Origin: Leptospiraceae bacterium
GTDB taxonomy: Bacteria > Spirochaetota > Leptospiria > Leptospirales > Leptospiraceae
Length of the DNA: 64,000 nucleotides
Reading direction: 5' to 3'
NCBI GenBank assembly: GCA_016711485.1
Contig: JADJSX010000006.1
Coordinates: 920,326-984,325, forward strand
The notes under the pieces were generated by a model that saw only the letters and a list, made by a program, of their open reading frames with translations, had not been told where the DNA came from and searched no databases. Shown one piece after another: positions 53,421 through 63,910 of this stretch. Each line of letters begins with the position of its first letter. Within the stretch, counting starts at the first letter, position 1. Position numbers and translations under genes: made by a program.

Positions 53421-53697
53421 TACACTGGTATGGGCTTGCACCCATACCAGGAGGGATTACGCTCCGTTGGAGCTATCGTTAAAAGGAAAGCCCAACGGAA
53501 TTGTGTGGTATGGGCTAGCACCCACACCACGAATGATTTCGCCCCGTTGGGGCTAATAGTAAAAAGCCAAGCCCCAACGGGGCGAAATATTTAATCCCTA
53601 TCCTGCTAGGGATAGGAATATTTTTCAAAAGGAATATTCTTTCAAAAAGATAATCTTTCAAGAAAAATATTTATTTCAAAAAAATCCTCTGCGAATC
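53421..53697. repeat. Mosaic palindromic repeat, copy 3
   Basis: Carries all the modules of copy 1, including the 18-bp-arm GCCCCGTTGGGGC hairpin. It ends in TTTCAAAAAAATCCTC. In minus-strand translation this end reads SQRIFLK-stop, the same tail as the PLD gene. It sits between DUF4160 and a broken gene; 53698-53812 holds nothing recognisable. Confidence 0.85.
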
Positions 53698-53812
53698 TAC
53701 AATCAATTAGCAGTCTTATCAGAAATATTATTTTCCTATTCAACTTATTAGCAAGTAGACAATTCTATCTCTATATTGATCTCAGGATGTCGTTCATTAA
53801 GATTCATTGAGG

Positions 53813-54463
53813 TTAATCTGTAAAACCTAAAAATTTATCACCATTCCAACAAATAGCAAATGCCGAAAGGGGAGCTTCTAAAACTACGTGTCTATAATTA
53901 CCCATTGATTCATAATTCATTACATGAAAATGTAAAAATTTTTAATGGCTGAATTCCAGCTTGATTTAACTTTTTTAATTTTTGAATATTGACTGGAATT
54001 TTCTGTCTATGTCCTGATGATTCTTCCAAATCAAAAAACTCACGAGTATTTCCCTTGAAGTTTTTTATTATTGCTTCCCTAATTTCTTTTGTTTCTTTTT
54101 TTCTATTGTCCTTTAAGGATTTTAAATCACTCGCAATTTTTTTTACTTCATTCACTTTCGTTGGAAACTCATAGCTTGCATCAACGCATTTATTCAAATA
54201 AAACCTACCCCTAGGAGAAAATTATTGTAAGCCACAAGTGGTTTTTCTATTGCCTCCCACTGCTCATCTTCAACTGGTTTGTCTTTTGAAGTTACAATCG
54301 AAAATCCCAAAATGTAATCGTTCAATGCAGAGTTTTTTCAATTTCACCTTTGGAATTTCTTTTGTATTTCCTTTCTCTTTTCTTCAAAGCTTGTTTCTTC
54401 CCATTCTTTCGATAAGGGATCGAAGATTGTTTTGAATGTTGTTAGGTATTTTTTGTTTTTCAT
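53813..54463 (-). pseudogene. Broken third copy of the ~200-aa island family
   Basis: Reading across frames gives 'FDPLSKEWEETSFEEKRK', an in-frame TGA at 54344-54346, 'FLLGVGF', a single-base frameshift near 54205 into 'YLNKCVDASYEFPTKVNEV', 'NTREFFDLEESSG', a further shift near 53925, and 'YRHVVLEAPLSAFAICWNGD' to a stop at 53813. It aligns end to end with the intact copy at 60611-61222. The start ATG is 54463. Function unknown. Confidence 0.85.
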
Positions 54464-54497
54464 TGTGATGCTGGTTTTATGTTTTTATTTTATCAAC

Positions 54498-56354
54498 TTA
54501 ATCTTTATCTAAAAAGCTTCTAGCAATTTTGCCCCAATCATGACGAACGTCTTGAAGCCTCGTGCGTTGCACTCCATCACCAACTTCATCTTCATAACGA
54601 GCCCAAGCAATTAGCAATAACTTTAATCCGTCTCTTGCCTTAAGTAATCTTTCTCTAAGCATTTCGGGATCTTCTCCCCAACTTCTTTATCTAAAACTTC
54701 AATCAGATGAGGGTAGGCAGGATGATTAATATTTAATTTAATAAAAATTGTTCCACCTTTAAGCTTTACATCAAAAAAATTGGAATTTCCTACATCTCCA
54801 TATTCGAATTCAATACGAAATCCATTTTTTAAAATATCTTTTATAACTTGATCAATGATGGACATTGGAATATCACTTTCTTTTAAAGATTCTTCCATTT
54901 CCTTTTTTCTCTCAATTTCTGATTCTTTTTTTAATTGTATATCAGTTGTTCCTGTATGTCCGTCAGTGGCTCTAGATTTAATTACCGATGAAGCATGATC
55001 GATTGTTTTTTGTTTACCATGGCGTTCTGGTTTTTCTGGGATACGCGTGTTTTTTGTTTGAATATTTAATCTGTACGTAAATTTCTTAAGCGATCATTAA
55101 TCGTTTTTGCAATACTAATTAAATCAGACTTAATGTCTTCATCGTCTTTTAACTCTTTAAGAAATGCAATATAAGATTGTTCATTTTTCAAAATTTCTTT
55201 TATTTCGGTTTGAGCGATTTCACGAAAATTACTAGCAGACTGCTTATTGTTTGTTACTCCAAATATATCATCTAAGCCAGGTGGAAAGCTAATTTCAACT
55301 CCCCACCAGCGTTCGGTTACGTCATGTGCAATAACCCAGCCATCGTCTAAATCTAATTCTCTATTAGCACGTACTAATGAAACACCTTGGTTTTTTCTTG
55401 CATGCTCTCCATGAGCAGTTGAACCAGGCTGAATGCCTGAACTAGCTTTTTTAAATTCCTTAGTAAGCCATTCATTCTTTGAATCTCCATCAAAAATTCT
55501 AGCTTCTAACCTAGCTAGACTATAAGTAATTTTTACCTTATGTTCTTTCCCTTTATATTTTATAAATATTTCCTGAATGTCTCCATCCTTTTCGAACATT
55601 GGGCTTTTGTCGAAAGGCTTTGGACACGAAGTTTTCTTCATCAAATAACCTGGGTCATTCGGTAACGCTTCCTTATCCGCAGAAATATCCTTCGGATTAT
55701 CATAATTAAACACAACCATACGAATTACGACTTTATCCTTCTCTATAAATTTACGGTAAAGCCTACCTATAATAAATTCAGAGTTTTTTATTAAAGGATC
55801 TGCTTTCTTCCAAAGAATTCTATCCAAGTTGGACCAAACAATTAAAGTTCCAGTCTTTCCAATATTCTTACTTGTTTTTTTGTATACCTCTGGAATTTTA
55901 TTTTTAACTGACTTAGGAATTTCACTTAGTTCAAGACTATTTATTTTATTAATATCGAGATAGGTATAATATGCATTATCCACTCCATTCTGCCATGACC
56001 AAACTTCTACTTTAGTGCATTGTGATATTGAAGATGCAGGCAAGCCCATTCCAAATCTACCAATACTTTCTTCACTTGCAGAATTCAGGTTCGTGCCATT
56101 GCCAAATTGAAGAGACATACGGAGAGTCTTCTCATCCATCCCTTTTCCATCATCGAGGATAGCTATTTCATGAAGTCTCTGAGTATTATTTTTATTGATT
56201 AAATTGTTTTCTCCAAGAAGCAACTTACATTTTGCGCACTAGCTTGAATGGAATTATCAATTAATTCTGCTACTGCATACGCCGTATTACGATAACCATT
56301 ATCTCTCATTGCCTGAACGGCTAAATGCACAGGCACTATATCATGTCTTTCCAT
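54498..56354 (-). pseudogene. GHKL (Hsp90/MORC-like) ATPase gene with three frameshifts
   Basis: Start ATG 56354 (GGAGTGAAACAAA before it) gives 'VAELIDNSIQASAQNV', the GHKL N-box. One base appears missing near 56225, after which the frame continues with 'IAILDDGKGMDEKTLRMSLQ' (G1 box) and 'GRFGMGLPASSISQ' (G2). A shift near 55072 leads into 'NTRIPEKPERHGKQKTIDHA', and one near 54660 into 'LLIAWARYEDEVGDGVQRTR' to a stop at 54498. The restored protein would be ~618 aa. Similar ATPases occur in restriction/defence operons. Confidence 0.82.
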
Positions 56355-56366
56355 TTTGTTTCACTC

Positions 56367-57968
56367 CTAAAATATATCTTCCCAATTCATAAATGCTTCT
56401 GCCATATCCCTAAACCCGGGAAGGCTTGTATCAATCACGGTAACAATTTCCGCTTCATTATTTCCGCCTTGCTTTATGCCTCGAATGGCACGACCAACCA
56501 TCTGAGAATACAAGACAAGGGATTTAGTCGGACGGGCAATTACCGCACAACTTGTCTTCGGCGCATCAAAGCCTGTGGTTAATACTCCGTAATTGCAAAT
56601 CACTTTTACAGAATTTGATTCACTTTTAAAATCTTGAATAATTCGATTTCTTTCTTCGCTAGATGTTCTACCTGTAACTGAATTTGCCTCAATGTCCATT
56701 GCGCGAAGTAGAGAAGCAATCATATCAGAATGCTCTACAGAAGAACCAAAGAACATAATTCTTGTATGCCGCTTAACTAGATGTTTAAATTTTTTTAATA
56801 TTTCAATATTTCGAATTTCATTTTGTCCAAGGCGAGATAGAATTTTTTCTGATATATCAAAATCTTTTTTAATCTCTGATAATTCTTCTTGGGTTAATGC
56901 AAAATGACCATTATGCGTTAACATTGAAAAATCTGTTTTTGCTAAATATCCTTCGGATTGCAGATAATGAATTGGATTGCTATATCCTTTGATGGCAAGA
57001 GTAACTTTTTTTTGGTAAAAGAATTTTGCTAACTCTGCATCTTTTTCTATATCTGAATAAGTCCGTCCAGGTGTTGCAGTTAATCCAATGAGCGGTGAAT
57101 TATTATAAACCGTTAAAGTTTCCAGAATCAATTTATAAGATTCGGCAATTGCTTGATGAGCTTCATCCATAACAACTAAAGAAGTTTTCGAACCAAGTTT
57201 ACTTATAAAGTCATTACTTGTTTTTAATGCATTAAACATTTTTGAAAGTCCAGAAACTAGAAAGCCTTCATGTATTTGATTTATTTCTAAATTAAACTTT
57301 CCCCAAAATCTATATTGATTTATCTTTCTATTGCCAATATGAAACCAAGCTTTCTTGAATTCATTTAAAGCCTGCTCACAAAGTTCCTCACTATAAGCAA
57401 GCCAGATAACTAAAGCGCCTTCATTCTTTCGCAAAAACTCAGCAATTAAATTCATAGCAGTTCTAGTCTTTCCAGCACCGGTAGGCATATGAAGAATTGC
57501 CCTTTTATATTCTGAGTGGATAATCAAATTTAGTCTGTCTATTGCATCTATTTGATGAGGAAACAAAGGATAACCGACTTCCATTTCCTCTATCGAAGGT
57601 ATTTCTATTTTTTCAACTTCTAACGGTGTAGTAAGTTCAAAGAAATTAAATAATTCAGCCTCTTTTTCTTTTCCCCTAGCAAAGGAAACTGTCTTAATTT
57701 TATCATACGGATTCGGTGTAGGCTTTTCTCCTAACGCACGAAATAAATCTAACAACTCATTTTCTTTAAGTAAATCGAAAACTAAATTTCGATATTTCTT
57801 ATTTAGTAATAATTCTTCCTTAGAATACAAATCGAAAACAATCTCCTTCAATTTAGAAGGACTCGACTTCTCTGGAAAAATATTCATTAAGATATTGATG
57901 GAAGTTTTTCCAATCAACTCTCGTATGACTTCATCATCTGCACGTGAGAATAGTTTAGCTAGGTTCAT
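56367..57968 (-). CDS. SF2 DEAD/DEAH-box helicase (restriction-type)
   Basis: 533 aa. An N-terminal ~130-residue domain of unknown type ('MNLAKLFSRADDEVIRELIG') is followed by helicase motifs: 'FPHQIDAIDRL' (Q-like), 'HMPTGAGKTRTAMNLIAEFL' (Walker A), 'LVVMDEAHQAIAES' (DEAH), 'IGLTATPGRTY', 'GFDAPKTSCAVIARPTKSLV' and 'QMVGRAIRG' (motifs V-VI). All motifs look intact. This is the only large gene of the cluster without a break. It is preceded by a ~200-aa family gene, as is the truncated copy at 60.6 kb. It may be a phosphorothioation-associated restriction helicase, not provable here. Confidence 0.88.
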   Translation of the reverse strand: MNLAKLFSRADDEVIRELIGKTSINILMNIFPEKSSPSKLKEIVFDLYSKEELLLNKKYRNLVFDLLKENELLDLFRALGEKPTPNPYDKIKTVSFARGKEKEAELFNFFELTTPLEVEKIEIPSIEEMEVGYPLFPHQIDAIDRLNLIIHSEYKRAILHMPTGAGKTRTAMNLIAEFLRKNEGALVIWLAYSEELCEQALNEFKKAWFHIGNRKINQYRFWGKFNLEINQIHEGFLVSGLSKMFNALKTSNDFISKLGSKTSLVVMDEAHQAIAESYKLILETLTVYNNSPLIGLTATPGRTYSDIEKDAELAKFFYQKKVTLAIKGYSNPIHYLQSEGYLAKTDFSMLTHNGHFALTQEELSEIKKDFDISEKILSRLGQNEIRNIEILKKFKHLVKRHTRIMFFGSSVEHSDMIASLLRAMDIEANSVTGRTSSEERNRIIQDFKSESNSVKVICNYGVLTTGFDAPKTSCAVIARPTKSLVLYSQMVGRAIRGIKQGGNNEAEIVTVIDTSLPGFRDMAEAFMNWEDIF

Positions 57969-58023
57969 GGGGGTTACAAGTAAATTATCTCAATTTTCCC
58001 AAATTAACTTTGCAAATAATGCT

Positions 58024-58602
58024 TTAGTAATAGGGAGCTTCATGGACAACATGTTCATAATTTTCCATTGACTTATAGTTATGCACATGGAGAAAAAGAA
58101 CTTCGATCGGACTAGCGCCTAGTTCTTTTAATTTTTTAAGTTTCATTATTTTCGTAGGAATAGTAGAAGACTCACCCTCTGACCCACCAAAATCAAAAAG
58201 CTCTCTAGTATTTCCATGAAGCTTAGTAAATAAAATATCTTGTAAATCCTTTGTGGCTTTCCGTCTTCCATCTTTCAATTGCTCTAAACTAGATACAATA
58301 GATTTAACCTTTGCAATATCATTTGGAAATTCAAATTCTTTATCATAACCTTTATTGAGATAGAGTCCAACGGCTAATAACAAACTGTCATAAGAAGGTC
58401 TAAACTGTTCTTTATTATCTACTGAGTCAGAGGCTACTGGCTTAGATGCAAATATTCTTAAAGCAATATTTTTGCGCGGCTTATCATTCTCTGCAAAATT
58501 TTCTAGTAATAACTTTCGTTTTTCTTCATAGCTAGTCTGTGTCCATTCTGTCGATAATGGATCAAATAATGTTTTTAATTCTAAATAGCTGCCCTGTTTC
58601 AT
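58024..58602 (-). CDS. ~200-aa island family, copy B
   Basis: 192 aa, no known family. It shares 'TLFDPLSTEWTQTSYEEKRK', 'LLLAVGLYLNK', 'LHGNTRELFDFGGSEGESS', 'KIMKLKKLKELGASPIEVLF' and 'HVVHEAPY' with the copies at 60611-61222 and 53813-54463. The C-terminus ends early (EAPYY-stop). Read on in another frame, the downstream DNA resembles the missing tail, so this copy may be C-terminally truncated. It is 55 bp upstream of the helicase. Confidence 0.75.
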   Translation of the reverse strand: MKQGSYLELKTLFDPLSTEWTQTSYEEKRKLLLENFAENDKPRKNIALRIFASKPVASDSVDNKEQFRPSYDSLLLAVGLYLNKGYDKEFEFPNDIAKVKSIVSSLEQLKDGRRKATKDLQDILFTKLHGNTRELFDFGGSEGESSTIPTKIMKLKKLKELGASPIEVLFLHVHNYKSMENYEHVVHEAPYY

Positions 58603-58692
58603 AAAATGCCTCTCATTGATTAGTCAGTGATTTATTGGTTATAAAGTATATATTTCGCATATTGTATTTATTGATACTTGTGTTTTTTATTT

Positions 58693-60455
58693 TTAGTTAT
58701 AGATTATCTTAATTTTTTCCATAATACTTTCGTTAATGGAGTAATTAATATTTGATACATGTTTTAAAGCTGCAAGTGGCTTGCCTGTGTTGCTATCTTT
58801 AGATACTCCAATTTCTTCTTCGATATCGTTTATAAAAACTATCGATTTACCAAGAGAACTATCAATACTACTAATTATTTTATTCGAAATTCTATCAGCC
58901 TGTTCCTTTGCTTGTTTTGTTTTGTCAGCCTGATGGTCTTTATCAAAAATGACAATGTACGGAATTTTAAATGCATTTAATAATTTAATATAAGTGGGCA
59001 TAGAATCTTTCGAAGAGCAATCAATTATTGTATAATCATGTCGAAAAATATTTAATTTTTCAGCTAAGAACGGAATAATAGTCTTATCCGTTGGACCTTC
59101 AACTAGAATAACTTTTTTTGCAAAGAAAAGTTCCGCCCGATCTGGATTAATCCAATAGGCAATATTAAATTTATCCCTTTCATCAGAATCGATAAATAGA
59201 TCAGTTGTATTCTGAAAGCATTTAGTTCCTTCTTCATCCGACATTTTCTTAACGATACAAATTGATTTATATAAATTTAAATCAAGAAAGGTGCTTGAAT
59301 GTGTACAAAGTATTACCTGACTATTTATTCCAGCTAACTTCCTTAATGAATCGAAAGCCTGCCTTTGTGCTTGCGGATGTAGATATAATTCAGGTTCTTC
59401 TATAATGAAAAAAGAAGATTTAGATGATTGACGGGGAGTAAGATCATTATCCTGAATATCCATTAATTTTGATTTAGCAAGAACTTTTATTAATCCAAAA
59501 ATTAACGATCTTTGTAGACCATGACCTTTCCGATTAATATCTGTTCTAAATCCATCATCAACCCAAACCGTAGTGCTAGTGCGTAGTGCGTCATCAATAT
59601 CTGGAGGACTTATTTCTACATCTATTTTTGTTTCCCAAAATTTCATTTCCTCATCTAAATCATTTTCAAAACTCCGTAGCTCTTCTGGCCTTTCCATATT
59701 ATCTGAACCATCTAAAAGTTTTTTATTTAACCTTTGAACTAAGTTTATCATTTTTTCTTTAGCATTATTATATTCTTCATTCTTTTGCGAAAAATTAGAT
59801 AAAATTTTTGAATATATTTGACTAAAGACTGAGTTATTTTTTGCACTTAGTTCATCAGATGCATTTCGCACTGAGGGAATGTAGAAAACCTCTCCAAAAA
59901 TTCCTTTGGCAATATTTTTTTGACCTAGAAATGCTCCCGCCTCTAATTTCCGTGTATAGGTAATTTTTGAAAAATTATCTTCTATATATTTGTCTGAGCA
60001 TCAAGAATCATTTGTCTAGAAATTCTACCAGTCTCTGGGATATAACTTTGTAAAGGAACCCACTGAATACTTTCTCTAGTTGTATACTTAGAAGCGTTTT
60101 CCTCTAATAGCCACTCATCATCGGGTAATTCGCAGTAACCGGAGTATTGAATTCCATTTTCATTGGAAGAAGTTTTTCTTACTGTTAGTGAAAAATCTGA
60201 AGCAAGATACTTTTTAAAAGTTATTTTATCTTGAGCATTTAATTCAGTAAATGTAGCTTCAACGTATAAGCTATTTGAACCTTTATGATAATCCAAAATT
60301 TCTGGTTTAATTTCGCCGAAGAAAAATAAGAATGCTGATAATATGTTCGACTTACCGTGATTATTCTGACCAATTAAAAGCATAATCTCATTAAGTGTTA
60401 CTTCTGCATTTTTGATTGATCTCCAATTATTTATTTTTAATGTTTTTATATACAT
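58693..60455 (-). pseudogene. OLD-type ATPase-TOPRIM nuclease gene with one frameshift
   Basis: ATG 60455 starts 'MYIKTLKINNWRSIKNAEVT' and 'LLIGQNNHGKSNILSAF' (Walker A). A stop after 'DAQTNI' at ~59982 is bypassed in the next frame by 'YIEDNFSKITYTRKLEAGAF' and then 'SSFFIIEEPELYLHPQAQRQ' (Walker B/signature), 'VILCTHSSTFLDL', and a TOPRIM domain 'KVILVEGPTDKTIIPFLAEK' with 'YIVIFDKDHQADK'. The restored length is ~587 aa, typical of the OLD family (e.g. GajA). The family cleaves DNA in phage defence. Confidence 0.83.
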
Positions 60456-60483
60456 GCGTTATTTTCCTTTAATTATAATTCTG

Positions 60484-60606
60484 TTAAATAAATTTTTCTA
60501 TCAATTGACCTTGGAATTTTTCTCTATACATAAGATCAATAAGGAGTGGTCTTTTATCGTGGATGATTTCACCATCCGCACGTGAGAATAGTTTAGCTAG
60601 GTTCAT
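60484..60606 (-). pseudogene. Truncated N-terminus of the SF2 helicase
   Basis: The first ~16 codons ('MNLAKLFSRADGEI') are nearly identical to those of the helicase at 57968, including the DNA. The frame then changes to unrelated sequence and stops at 60484. It lies just downstream of a ~200-aa family gene, as the intact helicase does, so it marks the scar of a duplication or replacement. Confidence 0.8.
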
Positions 60607-60610
60607 GGGG

Positions 60611-61222
60611 TTATAGTAATTTATCCCCATCCCAACATAATGCAAAGGCTGAATAGGGAGCTTCTTGTTCAACATGGTTATGTGTCTTCATTGATTCATA
60701 ATAAAGAACATGCAGGTAAAGTATTTCTAACGGAGTAATTCCGTTTTCTTGCATTTTCTTTAACTTAATAATTTTTTCTGGAATCTTTGAAGATTCTCCC
60801 TCTGCGCCGGGTAAATCAAAGAACTCACGTGTATTATTACTGCATTTAGTTCTTATAATCTCTTGCAATTCACGAGTTCTTTTTTTTCTACCATCGTTTA
60901 ATTGCTTTAGGTCGGCAACAATGGCTTTAGCTTGACTAACTTTACTCGGAAATTCATAACTTGGGTCTATAAGTTTATTTAAATAAAAACCAACAGCAAG
61001 AAGTAAATTTTTGTAAACCACTTGCGGCTCATCAGCATATTCCTCTTCGCTTATCTCGTTTGCCTTTATTCTAGAAATAAAACCTAGAAGCGCTAAATTT
61101 CTTTTCAGTTTTTTGTATTCTTTAAAAGAATCAACTAATAGGATTCGTTTTTCCTCATAGCTTGTTCCTTCCCATTCTTTCGATAGCGGATCGAATAGTG
61201 TTTTTATTTCGTAATTTATCAT
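60611..61222 (-). CDS. ~200-aa island family, copy A (complete)
   Basis: 203 aa, no known family. The best-preserved copy: 'IKTLFDPLSKEWEGTSYEEK', 'LLLAVGFYLNKLIDPSYEFP', 'NNTREFFDLPGAEGESSKIP', 'KIIKLKKMQENGITPLEILY' and 'HNHVEQEAPYSAFALCWDGD'. It is predominantly helical with a conserved C-terminal 'HVxxEAP' block. No signal peptide or TM. Its function is undetermined; repeated linkage to the helicase suggests an accessory or effector. Confidence 0.78.
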   Translation of the reverse strand: MINYEIKTLFDPLSKEWEGTSYEEKRILLVDSFKEYKKLKRNLALLGFISRIKANEISEEEYADEPQVVYKNLLLAVGFYLNKLIDPSYEFPSKVSQAKAIVADLKQLNDGRKKRTRELQEIIRTKCSNNTREFFDLPGAEGESSKIPEKIIKLKKMQENGITPLEILYLHVLYYESMKTHNHVEQEAPYSAFALCWDGDKLL

Positions 61223-61251
61223 GTTTCATAAGCGCCTCTTTTTTATTCAAC

Positions 61252-63299
61252 TCATTGATTAATGTGCGGATATTCGTTATTAAATGCAATAATGCAATCT
61301 GAAAGATATTTCTTTAAAAATTCATGCTTTAATTTTAATAATTCGGAAATTGTTTCTTCTTTTTTCTCTTCATCAATTAGATTTTCACTGACAATACGAA
61401 TACCGGCTTTATTTCTGATTGCGGTATTGTCAAATTCCTTAAATTCATCATCAAGAATTCCGATTTCATCTAAGCTTTTTGCATTTTGATTACGTATAAC
61501 AAAGGAAAAAATATATTTCAAAATATGCGAAAGAGAATTAATACCTTGAGTATTGTAAATTAAAATATCTCCGGCATATATTATATCCTCCCAAAACTTA
61601 CTAGAATGAACACCAAGATGAATCAGTTTCGATTTTTTAATTGATTCTTTTGGTATATCAATTCCTTCTTTAGAGAACAAAGATTTAACATTAGCATTTA
61701 AAATCTTAAATACAATATTCCATTGGTCTAAAAATTCCCGCGCTTCCGAATTTACTTTTTCTTTAGTTAAGTTTCCTCCGACTTTTAGGTCTAAATGTTT
61801 GTTAAATAAACTAAACATAGACTTTTGACCTAAAACTGTATGAAAGAGCCAATTTTTAGATGTTTCTCTAAGTATTTTCTCTTTGAGGTCAGCAAAAATA
61901 CCATTTTCGTTTTTATTTTTATCTTTCTCTTTTTCTCTTTTTGAAGGGCTAAGCAGTATTAACTTTCTAAGTGTTTGAGTTTCATCAAAGGCTCCATTTG
62001 CATTTAAAAACTCGATCACAAATTTATAAGGATATAAATCAGTAAAAAAACTAACCATTGCATTTAAATAGATATTTTTGAAATTATCTATTGCGATATC
62101 TAAAGTTCGAAAATCAAATTCAAATATGGCACTCTCATCATCGTCATTCTCATCTTTGGGAAGATTTTTCAGATATTTCTCCAAACTGTCTTTTAATCTT
62201 TCTATTTTTGAATTCGAATATTTTATTTCTTTTTCGATTTTCGAATCGACTAATAATTTTGTATTTAAAGTTCTTACAAAGTCTTTGACTTTATTTTTCT
62301 TTCTATATTTTTCAAAAGAATCTAAGCCATTCTTTTGCAAAAAATAATCACATTAATTGCCACAAAGTATAATACTAGTTATATAAGGTAATTCATGTTT
62401 TAAGTTTGAGGTGTGCCAATCAATTAGTTCCGGTCTAATAAAGCTTATGCGATCTACTTCCAAATCATTACGGCTATCATCTACTATAGTTTGAACTAAT
62501 AAGCAAGCAAGTTCACGATCTTCCATAATAATTTTTTTGGATCTGGGAACTTGTTTAGCTGTATGGTTTATATCAATAAATATACTACGGACAGTTTCTA
62601 CCGGAGAAATTTTTAGACTGCTGATTTTTTGATTACTAGTTAAATCTAGAAAAAACTATATCTTGGCTATAATTTCCTACCTCAGGATTTTCATCCATCG
62701 CTTTCTTAAGTGATTCTAATCGATGTTGTCCATCAATAACAATAGCATATATTTTTGTCCTATCCCAACAAAGGATGGAATAACCAACTAATGGAATAAC
62801 GTTTAATGCATATATACCGTCTATATTGGTTATAGCAGATGAATTCAGTATCAGTTTTTTTATTTCTTCGTTTTCTTTTCCAGCGTACGTTGTATCTTTT
62901 AATCTATTATACATTTTATTTTTTATTGTTTCTATATCGCCAATGAATGGGTTATATTGCTTGGCAATTCTCTTCGTTGTCTTTTCTTGAGGCAATAATA
63001 CAACAGTAATAGGTGGGAAATACTTTGTAGGCACATCACTCTGAATATAATTTTTTTCAATTTCCTGAATTCTTTTTGGGTCTATTTCTCTTTGGATCGT
63101 TTGACTAATTGGCCAGGAATTTGCCAAAGTTAATTTTTCGAAAGTTTGTAAATCTTCTCTAAGGTTTACAACTTTAGAAAGCTAAAATGTCCGGAGACCG
63201 TCTTTCTCTATACCAAAACCCCATTCTCATTTCATAAATGTTTGATAATATTTCATTACTTTCAGGTAATGTTGTATTAGTAAGTTTGCTTAATTCCAT
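61252..63299 (-). pseudogene. DGQHR-domain (DndB-like) gene with two frameshifts and an in-frame stop
   Basis: ATG 63299 follows AAAAAGGAGAAAAAGAAT. Frame 1 gives 'MELSKLTNTTLPESNEILSN', a break near 63175, then 'MANSWPISQTIQREIDPKRI' and 'IYAIVIDGQHRLESLKKAMD' (the DGQHR motif), a break in a T-run near 62640, then 'FIDINHTAKQVPRSKKIIME', and an in-frame TAA at 62353-62355. The same frame continues with 'YFLQKNGLDSFEKYRKKNK' to 61252. DGQHR proteins (DndB) bind DNA at phosphorothioation sites. Whether the last part is one gene or a second (362-aa) gene is uncertain. Confidence 0.75.
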
Positions 63300-63323
63300 A
63301 TTCTTTTTCTCCTTTTTATAAGT

Positions 63324-63910
63324 TCATCCGGGTCTTATTGTTAAACCCGGCTTTAACATTCTCTGAGCAATTTCTTCAAAAATTCCGTTTAATTTCTCAT
63401 TTTCACTTACTCTTTCTATTTGCCGGTAGCCAATATAAATGTCGTGATAGGATATTTCTTGTTTATCTAATTCGGTTAATATTGAAGATGCCACTTGGCT
63501 AAAATGGTTAGCTAATCGCTTACGAATATTTTTAGCCTTTCCAATATAAAAGGGTCTCATGAAAGAAATCTCTTTTATATATTTCGCAAAGTATTTTCTA
63601 TTTTCAAGGTCTTGCAAGAAATCTAGTAAATCATTTTCTTTATTAGAATCTAAACCTAAAATAGTTCCTTTGTCTGGGAAAATGAATTCTTTGACATCTA
63701 TGGCATATTTAAATTTATAAAATTTTTCCGAGAAGTTGTAAATTTCAATAGAGATAATCTAAATTCATCAAAATTGTTTATATACATTTCTAAGTTTGGA
63801 GAGTATATCCAGAAATAAACACCGCCGAACTCTGGAATATCTTCTATGTAATTTATCGAGTTATATAGATTGTTAAAATTTAAAGTTTCATAATGTTGAA
63901 TAGTATCCAT
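63324..63910 (-). pseudogene. GIY-YIG nuclease gene with one frameshift
   Basis: ATG 63910 follows AGAGGAAAAGAAATT. The N-part has 'IPEFGGVYFWIYSPN' (GIY-like), and in another frame after ~63720 'FMRPFYIGKAKNIRKRLANHF' (YIG) and 'KLNGIFEEIAQRMLKPG' complete a GIY-YIG domain. The break is one base. It lies 24 bp upstream of the DGQHR gene, probably an operon. Confidence 0.75.

Noticed and set aside
50448..53697. Possible CRISPR array from repeated GCCCCAACGG units
   Set aside because: Units are unevenly spaced palindromic modules without regular unique spacers, and no cas genes are present.
61252..62340. Independent 362-aa gene starting at TTG 62340
   Set aside because: No ribosome site; the same frame reads through a single TAA from the DGQHR gene, so I treat it as its C-terminal part, though a separate gene is not excluded.
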